Positions 1 to 5,952 of a DNA stretch of 9,004 bases are shown piece after piece (position 1 is the stretch's first letter; each line of letters opens with the position of its first letter). The notes below the pieces were generated by a model that searched no databases, was not told the origin of the DNA, and saw only the letters and a program-made list of their open reading frames with translations. Source of the stretch: Paracoccaceae bacterium (GTDB lineage: Bacteria > Pseudomonadota > Alphaproteobacteria > Rhodobacterales > Rhodobacteraceae). The position numbers were made by a program, and so were the translations under genes. Location of the stretch: assembly GCA_003565055.1 (NCBI GenBank), contig PXDM01000430.1, forward strand, positions 1 through 9,004, given 5' to 3'.

Positions 1-994
1 AGTCGCCGAGCACGAATTGATCCGCGCCCTCGCCGCCATGCAGCGTATCGCCCTGCCCTGCGATCAGCACATCATCCCCTGCGCCGCCGTTGAGGATACT
101 CGCCCCGCTCTGATCCGCCCCGTGCTCGTCGAGAACAACGCCCACCAGCGTATCATCGCCCGCGCCACCCATGAGCAGGTTCTCACCGCCACCCGCGACG
201 AGAAGATCATCGCCGAAACCGCCCTCAAGCGTGTCATTGCCCGTGCCTCCGATCAGGGTGTCATTGCCCTCCCCCCCGATCAGATGGTTGTCGCCGCTTG
301 CGACCTTCAACAGATTGTCGCCACCCGCGCCGCTCAGCGTGTCATTGCCTGCGCCACCATCCAGCGTGTCATTCGTGACGCTCCCGACAAGCCGGTCATC
401 GCCCTCTGTCCCGACAATCAGACGCCCCTGCGGCGCCTCGGCAGGCGGGTAGGCGTCGCTGCTGTGGATACGCTCATCGAGATGATCGAACAGCCCCGCA
501 TCCGGGTCACTGGGCAGCGGTGCAGGCGGCGCGGGCATCTCGTCAGGCTCGGGATCATCGGAGATGTCCTCCGTGACCTGATCGGCATCACTGCTATGGA
601 TGCGCTCATCCAACTCGTCAAAGAGCCCGGCATCCGGATTCAGCGGCGGCGTGACGGCCGACGCGGCCGACGCGTCATCCTCGGCGGTATCATCTGTTTC
701 GGCCGTATCTGCTGCGGCGTCGACGGGTCGAAGCGCATCGCTGCTGTGAATACGCTCGCCGAGATCATCGAAGAGACCCGCATCCGGGTTATCCCCGGTG
801 GCCGCGATCAGGGGCGTGTCGTCTTCCTCCGAGAGTTCCTGCAGAAGATCGCCGTAGATTTGCTGTTCGCTCTCGGGCGTCGCGCTGTCCTCTCGCTGCG
901 CGTCAGTATCGTCATCCTCCCGCGCAGGATCTTGCGAAACGTCAATAAACGCCGTCGCTGACAGCGCTGCAAGCAGCCCCAGAATTAACCACAT
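1..994 (-). CDS. RTX (hemolysin-type calcium-binding repeat) protein, N-terminal part, cut by the left edge
   Basis: 331 residues are visible; the frame is open to the edge. Residues 1-19 (MWLILGLLAALSATAFIDV) form one hydrophobic segment, a signal anchor or signal peptide. Residues 20-190 are strongly acidic and contain three near-identical 19-residue copies of [ND]PDAGLFDxLxERIHSSDA (69-87, 119-137, 163-181). From about residue 194 come glycine/aspartate-rich nonapeptides (GGAGNDTL, GGEGNDTL, GGTGNDTL, GGAGDDTL, GGAGDDVL) ending in GGEGADQFVLGD. These are RTX repeats that bind calcium and fold as a parallel beta-roll, usually in surface or type I-secreted proteins. The start is ATG at 994, with AAAGGG upstream; GTG at 997 directly before it is an alternative. 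It is divergent from rpsO. The family is clear, but the function is not: no protease, lipase or cadherin domain lies in the visible part. A C-terminal domain or secretion signal would lie outside the window. Confidence 0.88.
   Translation of the reverse strand, partial: MWLILGLLAALSATAFIDVSQDPAREDDDTDAQREDSATPESEQQIYGDLLQELSEEDDTPLIAATGDNPDAGLFDDLGERIHSSDALRPVDAAADTAETDDTAEDDASAASAVTPPLNPDAGLFDELDERIHSSDADQVTEDISDDPEPDEMPAPPAPLPSDPDAGLFDHLDERIHSSDAYPPAEAPQGRLIVGTEGDDRLVGSVTNDTLDGGAGNDTLSGAGGDNLLKVASGDNHLIGGEGNDTLIGGTGNDTLEGGFGDDLLVAGGGENLLMGGAGDDTLVGVVLDEHGADQSGASILNGGAGDDVLIAGQGDTLHGGEGADQFVLGD
452..790 (-). repeat. Three dispersed copies of a 19-codon motif inside the RTX gene
   Basis: The copies lie at 734-790, 584-640 and 452-508. 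They encode NPDAGLFDDLGERIHSSDA, NPDAGLFDELDERIHSSDA and DPDAGLFDHLDERIHSSDA, separated by acidic linkers (start-to-start 50 and 44 residues). Only motif positions 1, 9 and 11 vary in protein. Copies 1 and 2 differ at 11 codons synonymously and at only 2 codons with an amino-acid change. This indicates old duplication with the protein sequence kept, not a recent slippage repeat. Confidence 0.9.
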
Positions 995-1199
995 CACGTC
1001 AACACCCTTTCACTGCGACTCGACCCGAGCCACAAACCCCAAACGCATATTGCCCTGAAAAGGGTTCATTAACTAAGCAGATTCACGGTTCATTCTGCCT
1101 GTTTTGTTAGTTATGGTTAACACGCACCTGTGCGGCATGGGCTGCGCCTGCCCGCGAAGATCAGGCTTTCCTTCCGGGTGATTCTGGTCTAACGGCTGC

Positions 1200-1283
1200 G
1201 CACGCGTCCTGACGGGCGTGCTCAAGGGCCATGCTGGACGACATCCCGGCCTGCGCCGTCACTCAAGTCACAGGAGACATCCG
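1200..1283 (+). promoter_or_regulatory. Structured 5' leader of rpsO, possible S15 autoregulatory site
   Basis: A 6-bp hairpin GCACGC/GCGTGC (1200-1205 with 1216-1221) is followed by a second possible fold: GGCC-ATG (1227-1233) against CAT-ccc-GGCC (1242-1251). The Shine-Dalgarno AGGAG is at 1272-1276. Ribosomal protein S15 represses its own mRNA through leader structures in several bacterial groups; that this leader does so is inferred only from the foldable sequence. No confident -35/-10 pair was found upstream. Confidence 0.3.
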
Positions 1284-1553
1284 ATGTCGATCACTGTTGA
1301 AGACAAGACCCAGATCATCAAGGATTTCGCGCGCGCCGAAGGCGATACCGGATCGCCCGAAGTTCAGGTCGCTGTGCTCACCAAGCGCATCACCAACCTG
1401 ACCGAGCATTTCAAGACCCACAAGAAAGACAACCATTCACGTCGTGGGCTTCTGAAACTGGTGGCCACGCGCCGCAAGCTGCTGGACTATGTGCGCAGCA
1501 AGGACGAGGCACGCTACCGCGACCTCATCAGCAAGCTGGGCATCCGTCGCTGA
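1284..1553 (+). CDS. rpsO: 30S ribosomal protein S15
   Basis: The 89-residue product matches the usual S15 length and begins MSITVEDKTQIIKDFARAEGDTG, here recognised from the family core around GSPEVQVAVLTKRI (residues about 22-35), the HKKDNHSRRGLL segment (about 46-57) and the C-terminal SKLGIRR. S15 is a primary binder of the central domain of 16S rRNA in the small subunit. The start is ATG 1284, seven bases after AGGAG; a further-upstream in-frame ATG at 1218 would add 22 residues foreign to the family and lies in the leader. A strong terminator follows 30 bases after the stop, so it is probably monocistronic. The genes often linked to rpsO elsewhere (truB before, pnp after) are absent; an RTX gene diverges upstream and meaB follows. 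Confidence 0.97.
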   Translation: MSITVEDKTQIIKDFARAEGDTGSPEVQVAVLTKRITNLTEHFKTHKKDNHSRRGLLKLVATRRKLLDYVRSKDEARYRDLISKLGIRR

Positions 1554-1583
1554 GCTTCGCCTGAGCCAATCCGGCATCCGAAT

Positions 1584-1610
1584 CGCCCGCCCCACAATGG
1601 CGGGCGTTTT
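1584..1610 (+). terminator. Rho-independent terminator of rpsO
   Basis: A perfect 8-bp stem CGCCCGCC (1584-1591) / GGCGGGCG (1599-1606) with a 7-base loop is followed at once by TTTT (1607-1610). It lies 30 bases past the rpsO stop and before the meaB ribosome-binding site, so meaB probably has its own promoter or depends on read-through. Confidence 0.88.
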
Positions 1611-1677
1611 CATGTCCGGGCTGGACATTCCCTTGCCTGCCGGGCCAAAGATGGGGCGCAAGCGACAAGGGGCGATC

Positions 1678-2706
1678 ATGGACACAGCAACCCTGGCCGA
1701 AGCCGTCATCGCGGGCGACCGCCGCGCGCTCGCGCGTGCGATCACTAAGGTCGAAAGCACGCGGGCCACGGATCGCGCGCAGGCCGACGCGCTTCTCGAA
1801 GCGGTCGCGAGATCCGGGCGCGAAGCCATCCGCATCGGTCTTTCGGGCACGCCGGGTGTGGGCAAATCCACCTTTATCGAGAGTTTCGGCCTGATGCTGA
1901 CGGGGCAGGGGCTGCGCGTGGCCGTGCTCGCCGTGGACCCGTCAAGCGCGCGCACCGGCGGCTCGATCCTCGGCGACAAAACCCGGATGGAGCGCTTGTC
2001 GCGTGATCGTGCGGCCTTCATCCGCCCCAGCCCCAGTCAGTCGCATCTGGGCGGTGTCGCGCGCCGGACGCGCGAGGCCGTCGCGCTTTGCGAGGGGGCG
2101 GGGTACGACATCGTGCTGATCGAAACTGTGGGTGTGGGCCAGTCCGAGACAGTTGTGGCAGAATTGTCGGATGTGTTCCTGCTCTTGCTCGCGCCAGCGG
2201 GCGGGGATGAGTTGCAGGGCGTCAAGCGCGGCATCATGGAAGCGGCGGATCTGATTGTCGTGAACAAGGCAGATGGCGATCTCAAGGCGACTGCGACGCG
2301 CACCTGCGCGGATTACGCAGGCGCGCTTCGGCTGCTGCGCCGCCGCCCACAGGATCCGGCGGACTTCCCGAAAGCGATGACCGTCTCGGCGCTGGAAGTG
2401 GCGGGGCTCGATCAGGTCTGGGCCGAAATCACCGCTCTGGTCGCGTGGCGGCGCGCACAAGGTCACTGGCAGGCCCGGCGCGCGGATCAGGCGCGGCACT
2501 GGTTTCACGAAGAGCTGCGCCATGTTCTGCTGGGCCGGCTTGCCGCCCCCGAGGCCCGCGCGCAGCGCCTGGCGCTGGCCGAACAGGTGGCGCAGGGGCA
2601 GATCACAGCGGCCCGCGCCGCGCGTGATCTGATCGCGCAACTCTGGCCGGAATTCCTTGATGTGGACCACCCGGAATCGCTTGACGCCACAAGAGATAGC
2701 GCCTAA
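1678..2706 (+). CDS. meaB: MeaB/ArgK-family GTPase, methylmalonyl-CoA mutase accessory protein
   Basis: The 342-residue product fits the family length. It has a Walker A/G1 motif GTPGVGKST (57-65), DPSS (87-90), the ETVGVGQSE segment (149-157), a GGDELQGVKRGIMEAADLI stretch (175-193) and the guanine-specificity motif NKAD (196-199). MeaB is a cytoplasmic G3E-type P-loop GTPase that gates cobalamin loading into methylmalonyl-CoA mutase and protects or rescues the enzyme; in Rhodobacterales this serves propionyl-CoA use and the ethylmalonyl-CoA pathway. The chosen start ATG 1678 lies five bases after AAGGGG (1667-1672). In-frame starts upstream (1489, 1651) overlap rpsO or its terminator and lack a good ribosome-binding site. 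The mutase gene is not in this window, so the partner is inferred from the family. Confidence 0.93.
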   Translation: MDTATLAEAVIAGDRRALARAITKVESTRATDRAQADALLEAVARSGREAIRIGLSGTPGVGKSTFIESFGLMLTGQGLRVAVLAVDPSSARTGGSILGDKTRMERLSRDRAAFIRPSPSQSHLGGVARRTREAVALCEGAGYDIVLIETVGVGQSETVVAELSDVFLLLLAPAGGDELQGVKRGIMEAADLIVVNKADGDLKATATRTCADYAGALRLLRRRPQDPADFPKAMTVSALEVAGLDQVWAEITALVAWRRAQGHWQARRADQARHWFHEELRHVLLGRLAAPEARAQRLALAEQVAQGQITAARAARDLIAQLWPEFLDVDHPESLDATRDSA

Positions 2707-2812
2707 GAGCGCGCGAGTATTCCCGGTTCTGCGCTGCAGGGCCGTCTGATGATATTTGCCGCAGGCGCTCGTGTGACGGGACTGTGGCTCTTGATAGCAC
2801 GAGGATGATCCC

Positions 2813-3100
2813 ATGTCGCGCCGTTGCGAACTGACCGGAAAAGGCCCGATGACGGGTAACAATGTAAGCCACGCGAACAACAAATCGCGTCGCCGTTTCC
2901 TGCCGAACCTGCAGGATGTGTCGCTCCAGTCCGAAGCGCTGGGCCGCAGCTTCAAGCTGCGCGTGTCTTCCGCAGCCCTGCGGTCGGTGGATCACCGCGG
3001 CGGGCTCGATGCCTATCTGGCACGCGCGAAGGACGACGAGCTGTCGGCCAATGCGCTGAAAATCAAGCGTGAACTGTCGAAAGCAGCGCCCGCAGCCTGA
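2813..3100 (+). CDS. rpmB: 50S ribosomal protein L28
   Basis: The 95-residue product begins MSRRCELTGKGPMTGNNVSH, the L28 N-terminus, followed by ANNKSRRRFLPNLQDVSL (about 22-39), where N-K-[ST]-x-R-x-F-x-P-N-[LI]-Q is the family signature. It has the longer C-terminal tail usual in alphaproteobacteria. L28 is a component of the large ribosomal subunit. GAGGA at 2801-2805 lies seven bases before the ATG. The gene is flanked by meaB 106 bases upstream and by a strong terminator downstream. No confident promoter could be placed in the 2707-2812 gap. Confidence 0.97.
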   Translation: MSRRCELTGKGPMTGNNVSHANNKSRRRFLPNLQDVSLQSEALGRSFKLRVSSAALRSVDHRGGLDAYLARAKDDELSANALKIKRELSKAAPAA

Positions 3101-3124
3101 TCGCCGGGCCGCGACAAATCACGG

Positions 3125-3157
3125 AGCCCCCTGACCGGATCTTCGGCGGGGGCTTTT
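3125..3157 (+). terminator. Rho-independent terminator of rpmB
   Basis: The 7-bp stem AGCCCCC (3125-3131) / GGGGGCT (3148-3154) has an inner CCG/CGG extension (3135-3137 with 3144-3146) and ends in TTTT (3154-3157), 25 bases after the rpmB stop. Confidence 0.85.
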
Positions 3158-3638
3158 CTCATGTTTGGCCGAAACACCGTGACCCGCTGCCTGCGCGCGG
3201 ATGGTGCAGCGGGCAGAGGGATTTCGACAGGTTGGCTCTCACCGCTTGCGCGGGGGTGGTCTGCGCGGATGAACTTAGCCCGCGTTCTGGAGGCAGATCA
3301 CAACTAGGCACGGGACGACCGCATCAGCAAGGCGCCCTGCCGCGCCTCTGTCTTGCAGGTCCATGAATCGACACGACATATCCGCGTCTGTCCGTGACGT
3401 CATCCGGGCCGCATCGTGCCCTCCTGTGTCCGTGTTTCAAGCAAAGTGCCCCAAAGCAAACTGTCCAGCCCCCCGCCTCTGACGGGCACTGGAATAGGCC
3501 CCGCGCCGGAAGAACTTGCGCCAGCAGGGTCAGACCGTGGGATTGCGCAGGCTTTCGGGCCTGCCCACAAGGCAGGTTTTCAGAGCACCTCCAGATGCCA
3601 CCGATATTCGTGTATTACAGTGCGTTTGCCGAAGGTTT
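3158..3638. other. 480-base gap without a convincing gene
   Basis: No open frame here on either strand has both a good ribosome-binding site and a recognisable product. A 39-codon frame at 3363-3482 (plus) has only a weak AGG upstream and mixed codon use. Longer plus-strand frames crossing into 3639-3856 are artefacts of reading through the tRNA. The only structured element noticed is the terminator-like hairpin at 3560-3580. A small RNA on the plus strand ending there is possible but has no clear promoter. Confidence 0.5.
3560..3580 (+). terminator. Terminator-like hairpin with a competing upstream arm
   Basis: CCTGCC (3560-3565) pairs with GGCAGG (3571-3576) across a 5-base loop, followed by TTTT (3577-3580). 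The left arm can instead pair backwards: GCAGGC (3547-3552) with GCCTGC (3559-3564). The two folds exclude each other. No gene is known on the plus strand just before it, so what it terminates is unclear; it faces the minus-strand tRNA. Confidence 0.45.
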
Positions 3639-3712
3639 TGGAGCGGGCAGCGGGAATCGAACCCGCACCAAGAGCTTGGAAGGCTCATGTGATACCATTT
3701 CACCATGCCCGC
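3639..3712 (-). tRNA. tRNA-Gly, anticodon TCC
   Basis: Read on the minus strand, the 74-base sequence folds as a cloverleaf. The acceptor stem is GCGGGCA (from 3712) paired with TGCCCGC, then discriminator T and an encoded CCA (3641-3639). The T arm is GCGGG-TTCGATT-CCCGC. The anticodon loop is CTTCCAA (3682-3676) with anticodon TCC at 3680-3678, which reads GGA and GGG glycine codons. The outermost anticodon-stem pair is T-T, leaving four good pairs. It starts 34 bases after the stop of the upstream MFS gene on the same strand, with no terminator between. Confidence 0.96.
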
Positions 3713-3746
3713 GCTGATCTCCGGGTAACTTATGCCCGCGCTCTGG

Positions 3747-4937
3747 TCAAGGGGCGAGCAGGGCGCGACGCGGAAGGAAAACCGTCAGCAAGCCCAGCGC
3801 AGGCAAATAGGCGCAGACCTGATAGACCCATGCAATCCCGCGCGCATCCGCCATGACCCCGAGAACAGCGGCTGCGATGCCGCCCATGCCGAAGGCGAAG
3901 CCGAAAAAGATCCCCGCAACCAGCCCGATGCGTCCCGGCAGCAGCATTTGCGCATAGACCACGATCGCCGGAAAGGCCGAGGCGATGATCACCCCGATCG
4001 CCACAGAGACGACCCCGGTGGCGACGAGGCCCAGATGCGGCAGCATCAGCGTGAAGGGCAGAACACCGAGGATCGATGCCCAGATCACCACGAGCGGGCC
4101 GAACCGGTCGCCGATCAGACCGCCGAGCATCACCCCCGCAGCGGTCGCGGCGAGAAACAGGAACAGCATCTGTTGCGCCGGCACAATGCCGAGATCGAAG
4201 CGGTCGATCAGGAAGAAGGTGTAGTAGCTCGAGATGCTCGCCGTATAGGCGTTCTTGGAGAAGGTCAGCACAGCAAGGATGACAATCGCCCAGACCACGC
4301 GGTTGCGCGGCAAGCCGTGGGTGGCGCGTTCACGCGGCCTCGACGCGCTGGCGCGGGCGAGGGCACCGTACCACAGCCCCACACGGTTCAGGATCACCAC
4401 GCCCAGCAGCGCGAGCACTGCGAACAGCGCCACGCTGGGACGGCCCAGCGGCATCACGATAAAGGCCGCAAGCAGTGGGCCAAGTGCAGATCCGAAATTG
4501 CCGCCGACCTGAAAGAGCGATTGCGCCGTGCCGAATTTGCCGCCCGAGGCGAGGCGCGCGACACGGCTTGATTCGGGATGGAACACTGCCGAGCCAATAC
4601 CGATCAGCATTGCGCCAAGAAGAAGCCAAGCATAGCCCGACGCAGTGGCGAGCAACAACAGCCCGCAGATCGTCGCCCCCATGCCCACAGGCAGCGATTG
4701 CGGCAGCGGTTTGCGATCCGTGACCAAGCCCACGACCGGCTGCAACAGGGACGCCGTGACCTGAAAGGCGAAGGTCATCATCCCGATCTGCCAGAAGCTC
4801 AGATCGAATTCAGTCGCCAGCAGCGGGTAGAGGGCCGCCAGCAGGCTCTGCATGATGTCGTTGATCATGTGGCACAGGCTGATCGCAACCAGCACGATCC
4901 AGCTTGTGCGGACAGCTTGCGCGGCGCTTTGCGGCAT
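3747..4937 (-). CDS. fsr: MFS transporter, fosmidomycin-resistance (Fsr) family
   Basis: The 396-residue product is close to E. coli Fsr in length and has about twelve hydrophobic segments. Family segments are visible: HMINDIMQSLLAALYPLL (23-40), the LSFWQIGMMTFAFQVTASL stretch (46-64), QPVVGLVTDRKP (66-77), LPVGMGATICGLLLL (82-96), the FHPESSRVARLASGG loop (119-133) and AQSLFQVGGNFGSALGPLLAA (138-158, read as one region). These proteins are inner-membrane proton-coupled exporters; E. coli Fsr confers resistance to fosmidomycin, an inhibitor of 1-deoxyxylulose-5-phosphate reductoisomerase in isoprenoid synthesis. The natural substrate here is unknown. The start ATG 4937 has GAAGG seven bases upstream. 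It lies 145 bases downstream of crtC and 34 bases upstream of the tRNA-Gly, all on the minus strand, so transcription from the carotenoid operon could reach it. Confidence 0.88.
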   Translation of the reverse strand: MPQSAAQAVRTSWIVLVAISLCHMINDIMQSLLAALYPLLATEFDLSFWQIGMMTFAFQVTASLLQPVVGLVTDRKPLPQSLPVGMGATICGLLLLATASGYAWLLLGAMLIGIGSAVFHPESSRVARLASGGKFGTAQSLFQVGGNFGSALGPLLAAFIVMPLGRPSVALFAVLALLGVVILNRVGLWYGALARASASRPRERATHGLPRNRVVWAIVILAVLTFSKNAYTASISSYYTFFLIDRFDLGIVPAQQMLFLFLAATAAGVMLGGLIGDRFGPLVVIWASILGVLPFTLMLPHLGLVATGVVSVAIGVIIASAFPAIVVYAQMLLPGRIGLVAGIFFGFAFGMGGIAAAVLGVMADARGIAWVYQVCAYLPALGLLTVFLPRRALLAP

Positions 4938-5082
4938 CAGTAAACCTTCACATGTTCACAAAGCCGCTATGCGGCAGCGCCCCGCGTAATGCAAGCCCTT
5001 GCGCCCGAAGCTGAACCTGACAAGGATGATGCGCCAGACCCAAAGCTCTGATCTGACGCAGCTTCCCAAGTCCCCGTATTCG

Positions 5083-5952
5083 TCACATCGCGCCGGGTGT
5101 CGCCGCTCCGCCATCCACAAACCGCCAGCCCCGCCGCCGTGGCACGCGCATAGCCAGCATCGGCTTCAGGAGCGGCTGCGCGAAGCGGCGCAGGTCGAGC
5201 GCTTCATGCACGCCGATGCAGCGTTCGCCCGCGATCTGCGTCTCAACTGCCGCGCGCGTGTAGAAGGGCGCGTCGAGCATCGCGAGCCGCTGGCGCGGGG
5301 TCACGCCCGCATCGGCCCGTGTCTCGCGCCTGAGCGCCCAGAGGCTGCGCGCCATGCGCGCTTTGGGCGGCGCGTCATACGCTTCCATCCGCCCGTCAGG
5401 GTGAAAATGCAGCGCCGTTTCCTGCGCGGTCCCGTCGCGCAGGGTCGCGTCATAGAAGCAGGTCGTCCCGCCTGCACGCGGGTAGCGCCCCCAGGTCCAG
5501 TAGTTGAAATCCGCCTCCAGCGCCGCATCGCCGAAATTCGCGTCGAAATAGCCATGCCCCTGCCATTTATGCCCCGGCGCGAGATCGACCTCGATCCGCG
5601 CAATCGGTGCGAAGGGCTGCCAGCGATGGCGGCCATCCGGGGTCAGGTCATGGCTCTGGCCGAACAGTGCCTCGGGGTGCAGCGTGATCGTCCCGCGCAC
5701 CCGGCTGATGATGGGAGGGGCCGAGATCTCATTGACCTCAATCACCAGCCGGTCGCCGTCCCAGCGGATCGAGGACGGCCCCACCTCGAACACATCCTGC
5801 GACTGGCGCAGCGCCGGGCGGCCCCGGTCGGTCATGGTGAACCGCCCTTGCGGGCCATAGGTCGCGACATTGATGCAGCAATGATTTTGCGGATCCTGCC
5901 GCCCCGACCAGCGATACCACGGCGAGAACACCGAGCCGATAAACCCGATCAC
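5083..5952 (-). CDS. crtC: Carotenoid 1,2-hydratase (hydroxyneurosporene synthase)
   Basis: From the GTG at 5952 the product has 289 residues, like the short CrtC forms of Rhodobacter. It adds water to the 1,2 double bond at the psi end of neurosporene or lycopene, giving 1-hydroxy carotenoids. CrtC features: FIGSVFSPWYRW (4-15), PQNHCCINVATYG (21-33), HRWQPFAP (109-116), GHGYFDANFGD (132-142). Trp, Tyr and Asp residues reported as essential in Rubrivivax CrtC correspond by spacing to W111, Y135 and D137 here. The GTG overlaps the crtD stop as GTGA, suggesting translational coupling; no good Shine-Dalgarno precedes it. Oddity: the same frame continues upstream through GYAWWYIDGISDDG, which resembles the conserved N-terminus of longer CrtC proteins, yet offers no ATG, GTG or TTG before 6321. 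The true N-terminus may lie up to about 6039-6064. Confidence 0.92.
   Translation of the reverse strand: MIGFIGSVFSPWYRWSGRQDPQNHCCINVATYGPQGRFTMTDRGRPALRQSQDVFEVGPSSIRWDGDRLVIEVNEISAPPIISRVRGTITLHPEALFGQSHDLTPDGRHRWQPFAPIARIEVDLAPGHKWQGHGYFDANFGDAALEADFNYWTWGRYPRAGGTTCFYDATLRDGTAQETALHFHPDGRMEAYDAPPKARMARSLWALRRETRADAGVTPRQRLAMLDAPFYTRAAVETQIAGERCIGVHEALDLRRFAQPLLKPMLAMRVPRRRGWRFVDGGAATPGAM

Noticed and set aside
104..412. Regularly spaced short repeats resembling a tandem or CRISPR-like array
   Set aside because: They are codons of RTX nonapeptides, variable at the DNA level and without spacer structure.
17..961. Long plus-strand open frame (314 codons)
   Set aside because: It is the antisense shadow of the RTX gene; the minus strand encodes GGxGxDxL repeats and a conserved three-copy motif, while the plus-strand protein is repetitive only because of them.
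1218..1283. Upstream extension of rpsO to ATG 1218
   Set aside because: The extra 22 residues do not fit S15, and AGGAG stands seven bases before ATG 1284.
1489..1677. Upstream extension of meaB to ATG 1489 or 1651
   Set aside because: It would run through rpsO and its terminator; AAGGGG lies five bases before ATG 1678 and the shorter product has the family length.
3363..3482. Small plus-strand frame of 39 codons
   Set aside because: Weak ribosome-binding site, mixed third-position use and no recognisable product.
3480..3560. Possible SRP or other structured housekeeping RNA near GGAAGAACTTGCGCCAGCAG
   Set aside because: The order of the conserved SRP loop elements does not match and no long enclosing helix was found.
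3416..3856. Plus-strand frame containing GIEPAPRAWKAH
   Set aside because: This peptide is a familiar artefact of translating across a tRNA gene, here tRNA-Gly on the other strand.
4963..4975. GCCGC-TAT-GCGGC hairpin between crtC and fsr as a terminator
   Set aside because: Only five base pairs with a three-base loop and a poor T run (TTTG) on the minus strand; too weak to call.
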